In this document: one piece after another, positions 16,283 to 24,600 of the stretch | Position numbering within the stretch: the stretch's first letter is position 1 | Layout: every line of letters starts with the position of its first letter | Source of the DNA: Winogradskyella sp. | GTDB lineage: Bacteria; Bacteroidota; Bacteroidia; Flavobacteriales; Flavobacteriaceae | Assembly: GCA_030149115.1 (NCBI GenBank) | Contig: JASBSE010000075.1 | Location: 1-24,865, forward strand | DNA: 24,865 bases | Direction of reading: 5' to 3' | Notes under the pieces: model-generated | What the model was told of the DNA's origin: nothing | The model's database searches: none | Seen by the model: the letters and a program-made list of their open reading frames with translations, nothing else | Made by a program: the position numbers and the translations under genes

Positions 16283-18100
16283 TTATTTAAACGTGTATCG
16301 TAAACCAAATAAAACGTTGCTTGGAGGCATTGGTGTAAAGCCAGATTCAATGTAGTCAGCATCAAAAATGTTGCTAGCTGTTACTGTAAATTCCGCCTGC
16401 TTAAATCGTATAGCAATTGAGGCATCCCAAACATTATAGGTTTGTCCTGTTGTACGTTCGGCATATTTGTAAATAATGTTTTGGCTTACATTTTTAAACA
16501 ACTCTGTACTTAATCGTGTAATATATTGGTGCTTCAATGTATTAAGTGAATAGCGTGATAATTCTTCATTTTCATCTGAAATATTATCATCTAAGTACGA
16601 GTATCCAAACGCTAAAGTTTGTTTGTAGTTGCTAATATTAAAGTTGTATGCAGCATCAAACTCTAAACCTTTGGTGTTAACTTCGGTAATGTTTTGTGCA
16701 GTAAATACATCTTCGGTTACAGATGTTCTTACATAATCGATTAGGTTATCTGCATCTCTGTTAAACACAGCGACACTTGCTGTAAGTTTTGGTGAGATGT
16801 ATTTTAAACCAAGCTCTTGCGCAAACGCTTCTTCTGGTTCTAGATCTTCATTTCCTGTAGTTACAGGATCGTTATAGTATAAATCGGTGTAGGTTGGTAC
16901 ACGATAGGTGTAACCGATGTTACCATAAACCTTGAAGTTGTTGGTAATATCATAACCTACATCTAAACCAGGAAATGCATGAAATTTAAAATCTAAAAAA
17001 TACGTTAAAGCAATACCAGGTGTAATGTCTAGTTTGTTGTCTAACAAACTAAAGCGATGCTCTAAGAATGCATTAGTCATAAAACGGTTACGGTCTCCTA
17101 AGTTGTTACTTCTTAGGTAAATCTTAGAAAGATCTACACCAAAACCAGTAACACCTAGTTCTGAAGTGTAAGAAGCATTTGTTTCCGCTCCAATTTTATC
17201 AGAGATGTGCATGTTTCTATAAAAATCTGGTTCATCTCTTCGTAATAAAAAGATATCTTGATTACGTTTCCAGTAAACTCTTGGCTGAATTTTAAATTTT
17301 TCAGTTCTAAACGTTGTACCAAATGCAATTAAGCTATTTTGGGTTTCTTCGTACTCGTTAAACGTAGGATTGGTTGTGTAGAAGTTTTGTGCACCAAACT
17401 TGCGTTCAAGAAATGTAGCTGTCATTTCAATAGCTTGTGCATTTTTATTGAAGGTACTTTTTAGGTAGTAATTGGCATTGTCGTAATCGGTGTTAGTTCG
17501 GTAGCCTTCAGAAGTCACTCTGCCAACATGAACAATATGCGATGAGTTTTCTAAATCTACGCCAGCGGTAACATTACCATTAAGTTGTCCAAAAGATCCA
17601 GTTTCAATAGTTGCAGATGTTGAATTTTTAAGGTTTTTCTTAGTCACAATATTTATAGCTCCGTTAAAAGCATTCTGACCAAAAACTCTGGCTGCTGGTC
17701 CTTTGATAATTTCTATACGCTCAATAACTTCTATTGGCAAAGCAGCATTCATGGTATGGTGACCTGTTTGCGTATCGTCCATTTTTATACCATCAATCAG
17801 TAGAAGTGTTTGGTCAAAACCACCACCTCTTATGTAAAGATCTGCTTGGCTGCCACCTGTGCCACGTCTTCTAATATCTACACCAGCCACTTGCTGCAAT
17901 AAATCTGCAAGATTTACAGCTGCACTTTTTTTAATAGCATCTGATGTGATAATGTTTATTGTTCTTGAGTTTTCTTTAAAATGTAAATCGATACGTGTAC
18001 CAGTTAAAGTAACAGAATCTAATTGTTGTGTAACTTCTTGCGCATTAAGCTGAAAAACAACCATAATTAGTAATGTAACAAGGGTAATCTTTTTTCTCAT
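16283..18100 (-). CDS. BtuB-like TonB-dependent outer-membrane receptor
   Basis: A 605-residue receptor for TonB-driven uptake of a small ligand. It has a signal peptide (MRKKITLVTLLIMVVFQLNA, cut at NAQ) and no carboxypeptidase-like extension. A TonB-box-like LDSVTLTGTR is followed by a plug (about 30-150) with INIITSDAIKKS, VAGVDIRRRGTGGSQADLYI, LLLIDGIKMDDTQTGHH and IEIIKGPAARVFGQNAFNGA, then a 22-strand-type barrel with YRVPTYTDLYY and GNEDLEPEEAFAQELG. This arrangement resembles BtuB and small siderophore receptors. No cobalamin riboswitch is possible in the 70-bp upstream gap, so B12 is not supported by regulation. The divergent MocR-like regulator suggests a ligand tied to that protein. 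The longer frame to 18160 (GTG) would overlap the divergent promoter region and precede the signal peptide, so ATG 18100 was chosen. Confidence 0.85.
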   Translation of the reverse strand: MRKKITLVTLLIMVVFQLNAQEVTQQLDSVTLTGTRIDLHFKENSRTINIITSDAIKKSAAVNLADLLQQVAGVDIRRRGTGGSQADLYIRGGGFDQTLLLIDGIKMDDTQTGHHTMNAALPIEVIERIEIIKGPAARVFGQNAFNGAINIVTKKNLKNSTSATIETGSFGQLNGNVTAGVDLENSSHIVHVGRVTSEGYRTNTDYDNANYYLKSTFNKNAQAIEMTATFLERKFGAQNFYTTNPTFNEYEETQNSLIAFGTTFRTEKFKIQPRVYWKRNQDIFLLRRDEPDFYRNMHISDKIGAETNASYTSELGVTGFGVDLSKIYLRSNNLGDRNRFMTNAFLEHRFSLLDNKLDITPGIALTYFLDFKFHAFPGLDVGYDITNNFKVYGNIGYTYRVPTYTDLYYNDPVTTGNEDLEPEEAFAQELGLKYISPKLTASVAVFNRDADNLIDYVRTSVTEDVFTAQNITEVNTKGLEFDAAYNFNISNYKQTLAFGYSYLDDNISDENEELSRYSLNTLKHQYITRLSTELFKNVSQNIIYKYAERTTGQTYNVWDASIAIRFKQAEFTVTASNIFDADYIESGFTPMPPSNVLFGLRYTFK

Positions 18101-18140
18101 ATCTCGTTTTAAATTGAAGGTGCAAAAGTCGTAACTTTCC

Positions 18141-18181
18141 GGACGATTAAAATAGTCCACTTTTAAAAGAATGAATAGTCC
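18141..18181. promoter_or_regulatory. Candidate operator of the MocR-like regulator: three AATMGTCC half-sites
   Basis: In and next to the divergent gap, AATAGTCC occurs at 18151-18158 and again at 18174-18181 (23 bp apart, the second copy overlapping codons 2-4 of the regulator). The inverted copy GGACGATT (18141-18148) makes an 18-bp imperfect palindrome with the first (one mismatch, 2-bp centre). Extended to ten bases, the inverted and third copies share GTCCGG. Mixed direct and inverted half-sites are known for MocR-family operators; the assignment here is inference from position and symmetry. Confidence 0.55.
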
Positions 18182-19667
18182 GGTTTATGCGATTTTAAAA
18201 CAGCTTATTAGTTTCGATAAAACTATCGTGCAACCTGTCTATGTACAAGTTTCTCAGCAAATTATAAATGCTATTCAACGTGGTTATCTGGTAAAAGGTA
18301 CAAAATTACCAGGCACAAGAACATTAAGTCAACTTTTAAAGGTGCATAGAAATACAGCTGTTGCAATCTACGATGAGTTGGCTTCTCAAGGTTGGGTAGA
18401 AATCATTGCGAATAAAGGCACTTTTATTTTATTGCCAGAACAAGCCACAGCAAAAATTAAAGCCTCTGCACAGCAAGTGCACCAGGCATATCATTACCCT
18501 AAGAAAGCCGGTTTTCCGTTTCAGCAGTCGTTTCATTTGGCGACAAATCTCCAGCAAACACAAGTCAAATACATTATTAATGATGGTAAGCCAGATTTAC
18601 GTTTGCATCCAACACATCAATTTTCGAGATGGTATAGCGCAGCTATGAAGCGTAAACCACTCATTCAAAAATGGAACAGAACTACGACGTCATCAACTTC
18701 AGTCTTTAAAACGCAATTGTGTAATTATCTTAATGCCACACGAGGATTTCATATAAAGCCTAATAATCTTCTGAACACACGCAGTTCTGAAATGAGTCTT
18801 TACATAGTATCGCAATTGCTGATAAAGCAAAACGATTTGGTTTTGGTTGGTCAGTTGAGTCATTATGCGTCTAACACTATTTTTCAAGAAGCAGGAGCTA
18901 CGATTAGAACAATTCCTGTGGATGAAGACGGTCTCGATGTAGATTATATAAGACAGCATTTTGTAAAAAATAGAATTCGATGTGTGTATGTAAGTGCGCA
19001 TAGGCATTACCCAACTACAAAAACTTTGAGTGCAGAACGACGTATTCAATTATTAGAGCTAGCTAAAGATTATGGTTTTGCTATAATTGAAGATGATTAC
19101 GATTATGATTTTCAGTATAATGGTTCGGCCATGCTGCCAATGGCAACAGCAGATACTAATGGTATGGTGATTTATTTGGGAAAAATGGGACAATCGTTTT
19201 TTCCAAGTTTTCAATCTGGATTTGTTGTAGCACCTGAAAACCTCATCGCAGAGGCTCATAATTATTTGATGCTTTTAGATGAGCAAGGTGATATTATACA
19301 AGAGCAAATGCTATCGGAATTAATTGCTGAAGGCGAAATATACAGGCTGTTAAAGAAGAACATCGTAACCTACAAAAAGCGAAGAGATGTTTTGTGTGAA
19401 GCTCTAAAAGAACAATTTAAAGATGCTATTCAGTTTGAAAAACCTTCAGGAGGCTTAGCAATTTGGTTGAAATTTATAAAACAGATTTCTCTAGTGCAAT
19501 TAGCCAAAGAAGTGGAGACCTTAGATGTGTTTCTGCCAAAAACGATTTTATATCAAGATAAAGATACCTGTGCTATTCGGTTTGGTTTTGGGCATTTAGA
19601 TGAAGATGAAATTGAGGTTGTAGTTAAAAAACTAAAAACTGCATTTGATAAGGTGATATTACTTTAG
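18171..19667 (+). CDS. MocR/PdxR-type regulator (GntR HTH fused to aminotransferase-like domain) lacking the PLP lysine
   Basis: MocR proteins join a GntR winged helix to a fold-type I aminotransferase domain that senses PLP or PLP adducts. The 498-residue product has the winged helix at about 20-88 (KGTKLPGTRTLSQLLKVHRN, then TAVAIYDELASQGW). Its aminotransferase-like domain covers about 130-498, with GKPDLRLHP, HYPTTKTLSAERR, IIEDDYDYDF (301-314 region) and IRFGFGHL. In active and PLP-binding relatives the cofactor segment reads like G-T-F-S-K-T-L-F-P-S; here it is G-K-M-G-Q-S-F-F-P-S, so Gln341 (codon 19191-19193) replaces the Schiff-base lysine and the following Arg is Gln348. The HQYPTG and PGYPG-type PLP-site loops are also altered, while the D308/D309-Y310 site is kept. 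It is divergent from the BtuB-like receptor and probably regulates it. Its stop overlaps the convergent membrane-protein gene. Confidence 0.88.
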   Translation: MNSPVYAILKQLISFDKTIVQPVYVQVSQQIINAIQRGYLVKGTKLPGTRTLSQLLKVHRNTAVAIYDELASQGWVEIIANKGTFILLPEQATAKIKASAQQVHQAYHYPKKAGFPFQQSFHLATNLQQTQVKYIINDGKPDLRLHPTHQFSRWYSAAMKRKPLIQKWNRTTTSSTSVFKTQLCNYLNATRGFHIKPNNLLNTRSSEMSLYIVSQLLIKQNDLVLVGQLSHYASNTIFQEAGATIRTIPVDEDGLDVDYIRQHFVKNRIRCVYVSAHRHYPTTKTLSAERRIQLLELAKDYGFAIIEDDYDYDFQYNGSAMLPMATADTNGMVIYLGKMGQSFFPSFQSGFVVAPENLIAEAHNYLMLLDEQGDIIQEQMLSELIAEGEIYRLLKKNIVTYKKRRDVLCEALKEQFKDAIQFEKPSGGLAIWLKFIKQISLVQLAKEVETLDVFLPKTILYQDKDTCAIRFGFGHLDEDEIEVVVKKLKTAFDKVILL

Positions 19668-20194
19668 TCAGTGTGAACAATTATGCCTTCATCTCTAAGT
19701 TTATCTTTATCAACCCATTTAAAGTTGCCTTTTTCAGTAGCGTCTAGTAAATCTATTGATAGGGCATCAGTAATATTTGAGGCAGTTTCAAAAGCATCAT
19801 CTCGATCTTTAGTTTCGTATAATGTAATTTTCTTATTGTTATCGTAAAATAAATTCAAGTAAATTACAGGAAAGGTATTTGTAGTTTCTGCGGATAAAGC
19901 ACGTACTGTTATGTTTTCATTAGTAGAAAAAACAGATAAATAGTCAACAACAGGTAAGTCTTTCCATTTTCCGATTTTAATACCTAATAATAAAGTGATT
20001 TTCCGATATCTTTTAGATTCTAAATCAATTTCAGACCCATCACTTCTGAGTAGGATAAATGCCAAGACAAGTATAAAGAGACCGTTAAACGCACTTATAG
20101 CTATAAGGCCATACATGCTTAAGATTAATAATAATATCCCTAAAATCATTTTTGCGGTAGGGATTTTTCGTGTATAACTTATGATTGCTTTCAT
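19664..20194 (-). CDS. Hypothetical membrane protein with two N-terminal transmembrane segments
   Basis: I do not recognise this 176-residue protein. Two hydrophobic helices close together (about 16-35, MILGILLLILSMYGLIAISA, and about 38-50, GLFILVLAFILL) form a membrane hairpin, followed by a soluble region with many charged residues. The soluble part contains RYRKITLLLGIKIGKWKDLP and an YETKDRDDAFETASNI helix, a pattern that recalls small bacterial PH-like membrane proteins, but the resemblance is weak. Its 3' end overlaps that of the MocR-like gene by 4 bp, tail to tail, with no terminator visible for either. The start at 20194 lies only 6 bp from the -7 match at 20200-20207, so if that promoter is used the mRNA is nearly leaderless, or translation starts at Met16 (20149). 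Confidence 0.7.
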   Translation of the reverse strand: MKAIISYTRKIPTAKMILGILLLILSMYGLIAISAFNGLFILVLAFILLRSDGSEIDLESKRYRKITLLLGIKIGKWKDLPVVDYLSVFSTNENITVRALSAETTNTFPVIYLNLFYDNNKKITLYETKDRDDAFETASNITDALSIDLLDATEKGNFKWVDKDKLRDEGIIVHTD

Positions 20195-20199
20195 ATATT

Positions 20200-20226
20200 C
20201 AAATATAGTAAGACGATACTATTTTG
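20200..20226 (-). promoter_or_regulatory. Candidate -7 element inside an imperfect palindrome
   Basis: On the minus strand 20207-20200 reads TATATTTG, an exact TAnnTTTG match directly upstream of the membrane-protein gene. The same bases form one arm of an imperfect palindrome: ATAGTA (20205-20210) pairs with TACTAT (20217-20222), and CAAA (20200-20203) with TTTG (20223-20226) after one unpaired T. A promoter-overlapping repressor site is one reading. Confidence 0.4.
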
Positions 20227-20239
20227 TCTAACATTATTT

Positions 20240-20396
20240 ATCCATACATCTATGGATGCACTTGTAGATTGTAATAATTACAATCATATTATTTCTACGA
20301 GTGACAATGCTAAGACGATAAGTTTATCTTTTGATAAACTAATTTTTAAGTGAGAAGGCTTTTGTAAAACTTTAGATTATTGCCAACCCAGCAATA
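20240..20396. other. Hairpin-dense intergenic element, possible structured RNA
   Basis: No gene is apparent between 20195 and 20410. Instead there are consecutive inverted repeats: ATCCATA/TATGGAT (20240-20246 with 20251-20257), a perfect GATTGTAAT/ATTACAATC (20267-20275 with 20277-20285), AGTTTATC/GATAAACT (20321-20328 with 20333-20340) and TATTGC/GCAATA (20378-20383 with 20391-20396, followed by TTTT). The second is nested in an outer stem, 20259-20268 with 20294-20303, that has one T/G pair. TAAGACGATA occurs at both 20209-20218 and 20311-20320. G-U pairs are allowed only in a + strand transcript, a weak hint of + strand RNA. A MITE relic or recombination site is the alternative. Confidence 0.4.
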
Positions 20397-20410
20397 TTTT
20401 AGAGTATTAA

Positions 20411-21628
20411 CTAGCGATGTCTATTAGCAAGTAGAGGAGGAGGCTCACCTGTAAATGGATTCCAACGACTAATGGTTTTGGCTTCCATTCCTGCCGCAGA
20501 CATTACAGCTCTGTCACCAAAACGTTCACGCATTTTGTCCATAGCTTTGCTTAAGTTGAGGTGTATTTCATTATCTTCAAACAAGTTGATTTGATGGCCT
20601 CCTTCTACCAAATGACTAAACTTTACACCAATAAGTCTGACCAATAATCTACGGTTGTAAAGTTTTTGGAATAAATCTAAAACTACCGGAATTATAGTAT
20701 GATCCATAGCACTGTACGGAATACGTTGTTGTTGCGTGTAGGTTTGAAAATCGGAATACCGAATCTTAAACGTTACACAAGCAGTTAGCTTATTACCACG
20801 ACGTAATTGATAGGCTAAATTTTCCGCCATGGCGATTACTAAACCTTTTAATTTATGGATATCTGTAGTATCTTGCCCAAAGGTACGCTCTGTAGAAATG
20901 GATTTGCGTTCGTGATATTGTATTACAGGGCTGTTATCTATACCGTTGGCCTTTTTCCAAATAGAGAGCCCGTTTTTGCCCAATACTTTATGCATTAATT
21001 CCATAGGCATATTCTGAACGGTCTGAATTCGTTTTACACCCAAATCGCAAAGTGTTTTATAGGTAACATTACCAACCATAGGAATTTTTTTTACCGAAAG
21101 TGGAGCTAAAAAAGGCTTTTCAGTTCCTGAAATTATACGAATTTCATTATTAGGTTTGGCTTCGCCTGTTGCAATTTTTGAAACGGTTTTGTTGAGCGAT
21201 AATCCAAACGAAATAGGAAGTCCGGTTTCTTTAATAATACGTTGACGTAGTTCTGAAGCTAATTTGTGGCATCCAAAAAATTTGTCCATTCCTGTAAGGT
21301 CTATGTAAAATTCATCTATTGAGGTTTTTTCATAAAGCGGCACACTTTCTTTGATGACTTCGGTAACATCATTAGAAAACTTAGTGTAAATACCAGAATT
21401 ACCCCTTAGAATAATAGCTTCTGGACAAAGCTGTTTTGCCATACGCATAGGCATCGCAGAATGTACGCCAAACTTACGAGCTTCGTAACTGCAAGAAGCC
21501 ACAACACCTCTGTCACTCGTACCACCAATAAGCACAGGCTTACCTATAAGACGACTATCTTTTAAGCGCTCGCAAGACACAAAAAAAGTGTCTAAATCCA
21601 TATGTACTATTGAGCGATTACTACTCAT
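20411..21628 (-). CDS. dinB: Y-family translesion DNA polymerase (DinB/UmuC-like)
   Basis: Copies past DNA lesions with low fidelity. The 405-residue product has the catalytic carboxylates D11 in HMDLDTFF and D105-E106 in SIDEFYID, the YEARKFGVHSAMPM fingers segment, and a helix-hairpin-helix thumb (KKIPMVGNVTYKTLCDLGVK). The little-finger domain follows, then QINLF at 346-350, which fits the beta-clamp-binding motif. After it comes an unusual tail (MRERFGDRAVMSAAGM) resembling the C-terminus of UmuC-type rather than E. coli DinB polymerases; the family call is therefore Y-family, with DinB the usual label. Its ATG overlaps the dnaE stop by 8 bp (21621-21628), so the two are translationally coupled and expressed together. 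No clear terminator follows; the nearest downstream hairpin (20378-20396) lacks a U tract on this strand. Confidence 0.9.
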   Translation of the reverse strand: MSSNRSIVHMDLDTFFVSCERLKDSRLIGKPVLIGGTSDRGVVASCSYEARKFGVHSAMPMRMAKQLCPEAIILRGNSGIYTKFSNDVTEVIKESVPLYEKTSIDEFYIDLTGMDKFFGCHKLASELRQRIIKETGLPISFGLSLNKTVSKIATGEAKPNNEIRIISGTEKPFLAPLSVKKIPMVGNVTYKTLCDLGVKRIQTVQNMPMELMHKVLGKNGLSIWKKANGIDNSPVIQYHERKSISTERTFGQDTTDIHKLKGLVIAMAENLAYQLRRGNKLTACVTFKIRYSDFQTYTQQQRIPYSAMDHTIIPVVLDLFQKLYNRRLLVRLIGVKFSHLVEGGHQINLFEDNEIHLNLSKAMDKMRERFGDRAVMSAAGMEAKTISRWNPFTGEPPPLLANRHR

Positions 21629-24600
21629 ATTGTGTTTTAAGATCTTTAAAACTTTTTTTCTTTTGAAACGTTTGGTTAGATGATTTTACAGCGTAACGTG
21701 GATCTTCAATAATTGCTAAACGCTCTAATTTTGAAACCTCAATAGAGACACAATCAAATTCTATCATCACCTTTCCTGTAATGGCATAAATGCCTTTTCC
21801 TCTAAAAGGATATTTGGAGGCAATTGGAGGAAAATGTACCGTATCTAAAAAATCTCCATCGCGATCTAAGAAAGTACCAAAGTGCATTAATTTTCCATTT
21901 GCTGCTTTGGTATTCTTGGTTGTAATTAAATAGCCTTCTATGATTACTAGTTTGCCTTCTAACTTTTCCAAATGCTTAGCTCTTAATTTGCTTAACGATG
22001 TATTTTCTAAAAGTTCAAAAGGATTGCAAAGGGGAAAACCTAATAGTTCTAATTCATCAAAAGCATTTTCTAAAGCTGTACTAGGCAATTCTGGAGTATT
22101 ATAATTAATACGTCTCGTTTTAAATAGTGTTACGACATGCTCTTGAATTATGGTCTTGCTAATTTTTAGGTGAGCTTCCCAAAGCAGTTCACGCTTATTG
22201 ATTTTTGTAAATCTGAAAGCGTTTATTTTTATTAGAATTGAAATTTGCTCGACGGAAATAGGAATACGTTCTATAAAGTCATCTAAAGATTGGAACTTTC
22301 CGTTTTTCTCACGTTCTGTAACTATACGCTTTACAATTTTAGCTTCTAAGGCATGTAAAAACATAAAGCCCAAATAGATAGTTTTATCGTTGATAGTTGC
22401 TTGGTTGTATGAGTTATTTATGCAAGGAGCTTCAATAATACCGTTATGCATTCTCGCCTCGTGCACATAAAGTTCTGTGCTATAAAAACCTCCAAAATTA
22501 TTAATGGTAGCTGTCATGTATTCGAGCGGGTAGTATGCCTTTAAGAATAAGCTTTGATAACTTTCTACGGCATAAGAAGCTGAGTGGCCTTTTGCAAACG
22601 CGTAACCAGCAAAGCTTTCGATTTGCCGCCAGATATCAGCCGTGAGTTCTTTAGATTCGCCACGAGCAATACAGTTATCAAAAAACTTTTGTTTTACCTT
22701 AAGAAATTCTTCACGAGATCTAAATTTACCAGACATACCACGTCGCAGCATATCGGATTCTCCCAAATCCAATCCGCCGAACATGTGAGCAACTTTTATA
22801 ACATCCTCTTGGTAGACCATAACACCATAGGTTTCTGGCATAATATTTTGCAGTACAGGATGCGCTTCTTTTCGTTTTTCAGGATAGCGATAGCGCAAGA
22901 TGTATTGTCGCATCATACCACTCTTTGCAACACCAGGTCTAATGACCGAACTTGCGGCTACTAGCCCCAAATAATTATCTACCTGTAATTTTTTTAATAG
23001 CATACGCATGGCAGGAGATTCTACATAAAAACAACCAATAGCTTTGGCGTTTTTTAGTAAGTATTTTATACGCTCATCTTCTTTAAAACGTTTAATGTCA
23101 TGAATGTCTAAAGGGGATTGATTGTTATAATTTTGATCTATGATTTCTACAGCATCTTTAATTTTTCCTAAGCCACGTTGACTTAAAATATCGAATTTAT
23201 ACAGACCAATATCTTCTGCTACAACCATATCGAATTGTGTGGTAGGAAATCCTTTTGGTGGCATAAACGTAGCACCATAATAGTAAATAGGCTGTTCTGA
23301 AATTAAAATTCCACCAGCATGTATGCCTAAATAATTTGGAAAACCTTCAATATATTTACTGTATTTGAGTACGAGTTGAGATAGATGATCTAATTGATTA
23401 AAATTAAACTTACCACGTGTTAGGTTATCCATTTCAGATTTTGGTAACCCAAAAACTTTACCTAATTCGCGTACGGAAGCTTTAAATTTAAAGGTGTTAT
23501 AAACAGTAATAAGAGCTGTGTTTTTAAAGGTTTTGAATATAAATTCAGTAATATCATCTCTGTCTTTCCAAGAGAAATCAATATCAAAATCAGGTGGATT
23601 TTGCCTAAAGAGATTAATAAAACGCTCAAAATATAAGTCGAGTTCAATAGGATCTACATCTGTAATACGCAATAGGTAAGCAATAATACTATTGGCGCCA
23701 CTACCACGGCCAACATAGTAATAGCCTTTACTGCGCGCATATTCTAAAATTTTCCAATTGATTAAAAAATAGGAGACAAATCTTTTCTGTTTAATAATGT
23801 CTAACTCTTTTTTAATGCGATCGAATATTTTAGGATCTAGATTATCTCCATATCTATAAGAAATGCCATTGTAGGTTAATTGCTCTAATAATGTATAATC
23901 GGTGGTTTCGTTAGCGGTTAGGCATTTCTGATTTTTGGGCTGTGGGTTTTCAAAATCAAAATGAATAGAACAAGTGTTTAATAGCTGTTCCGTGTTTTTT
24001 AATAGAGAAGGGTAATCTTTATAAAGTTGATATAATTCATCATAAGGTAGCATTATATCATTAACGTGTCCCTCTTCAGATTTTGAGAGTTTACTCAACA
24101 ACGTATTGTTATCTATGGCACGAAGTAAACGATGTGTATTGAATCCTTTTTTATCTTGAAAAGACACCGTTTTTAAAACTACTAACTTATCTCTATGTTC
24201 ATTCCATTTAGAAAACTTTAATTGGTTGAGGTCTTTAGGTGTAATTCCTAAAAATTCGTTTTGTTTAAGTTCAAAATGCTTTCCTTTTTGGTAAGGATAG
24301 ACAATGAAGCAATCTTCCAAAACGTCGTCAGGTTGCTCAGGAATTTTTAAGTCTTGATTATGAAGAAATTTTGATAGATATGTGTTTATATTTTGAAAGC
24401 CTTGGTTGTTTTTTGCGATAACAATAAACTGTTGCTCTGCCTTATTTCTAAAGTCTACACCAAGTACAGGTTTTACCTTGTATTTTTTTGATAATCGTAC
24501 AATATCTAAGCATGCTGAAGTCGTATTAATATCGGTTAACGCTAAGGTCTGAACACCATTTTCTGAAGCAATAGCAAGTAATTGCTCAGGTTTTATGGTG

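Noticed and set aside
18101..18160. 20-residue N-terminal extension of the BtuB-like receptor from a GTG
   Set aside because: It precedes a canonical signal peptide and runs through the palindromic operator region of the divergent pair.
18101..18170. Cobalamin riboswitch expected for a BtuB-like receptor
   Set aside because: The 70-bp gap is far too short for the aptamer and no B12-box-like sequence is seen.
20321..20340. Hairpin AGTTTATC-TTTT-GATAAACT as the dinB terminator
   Set aside because: On the minus strand it is not followed by a U tract and contains little GC; it fits better as part of the hairpin cluster.
22584..22964. 126-codon open frame on the + strand inside dnaE
   Set aside because: It lies wholly antisense to the conserved polymerase core and its translation looks like no known protein.
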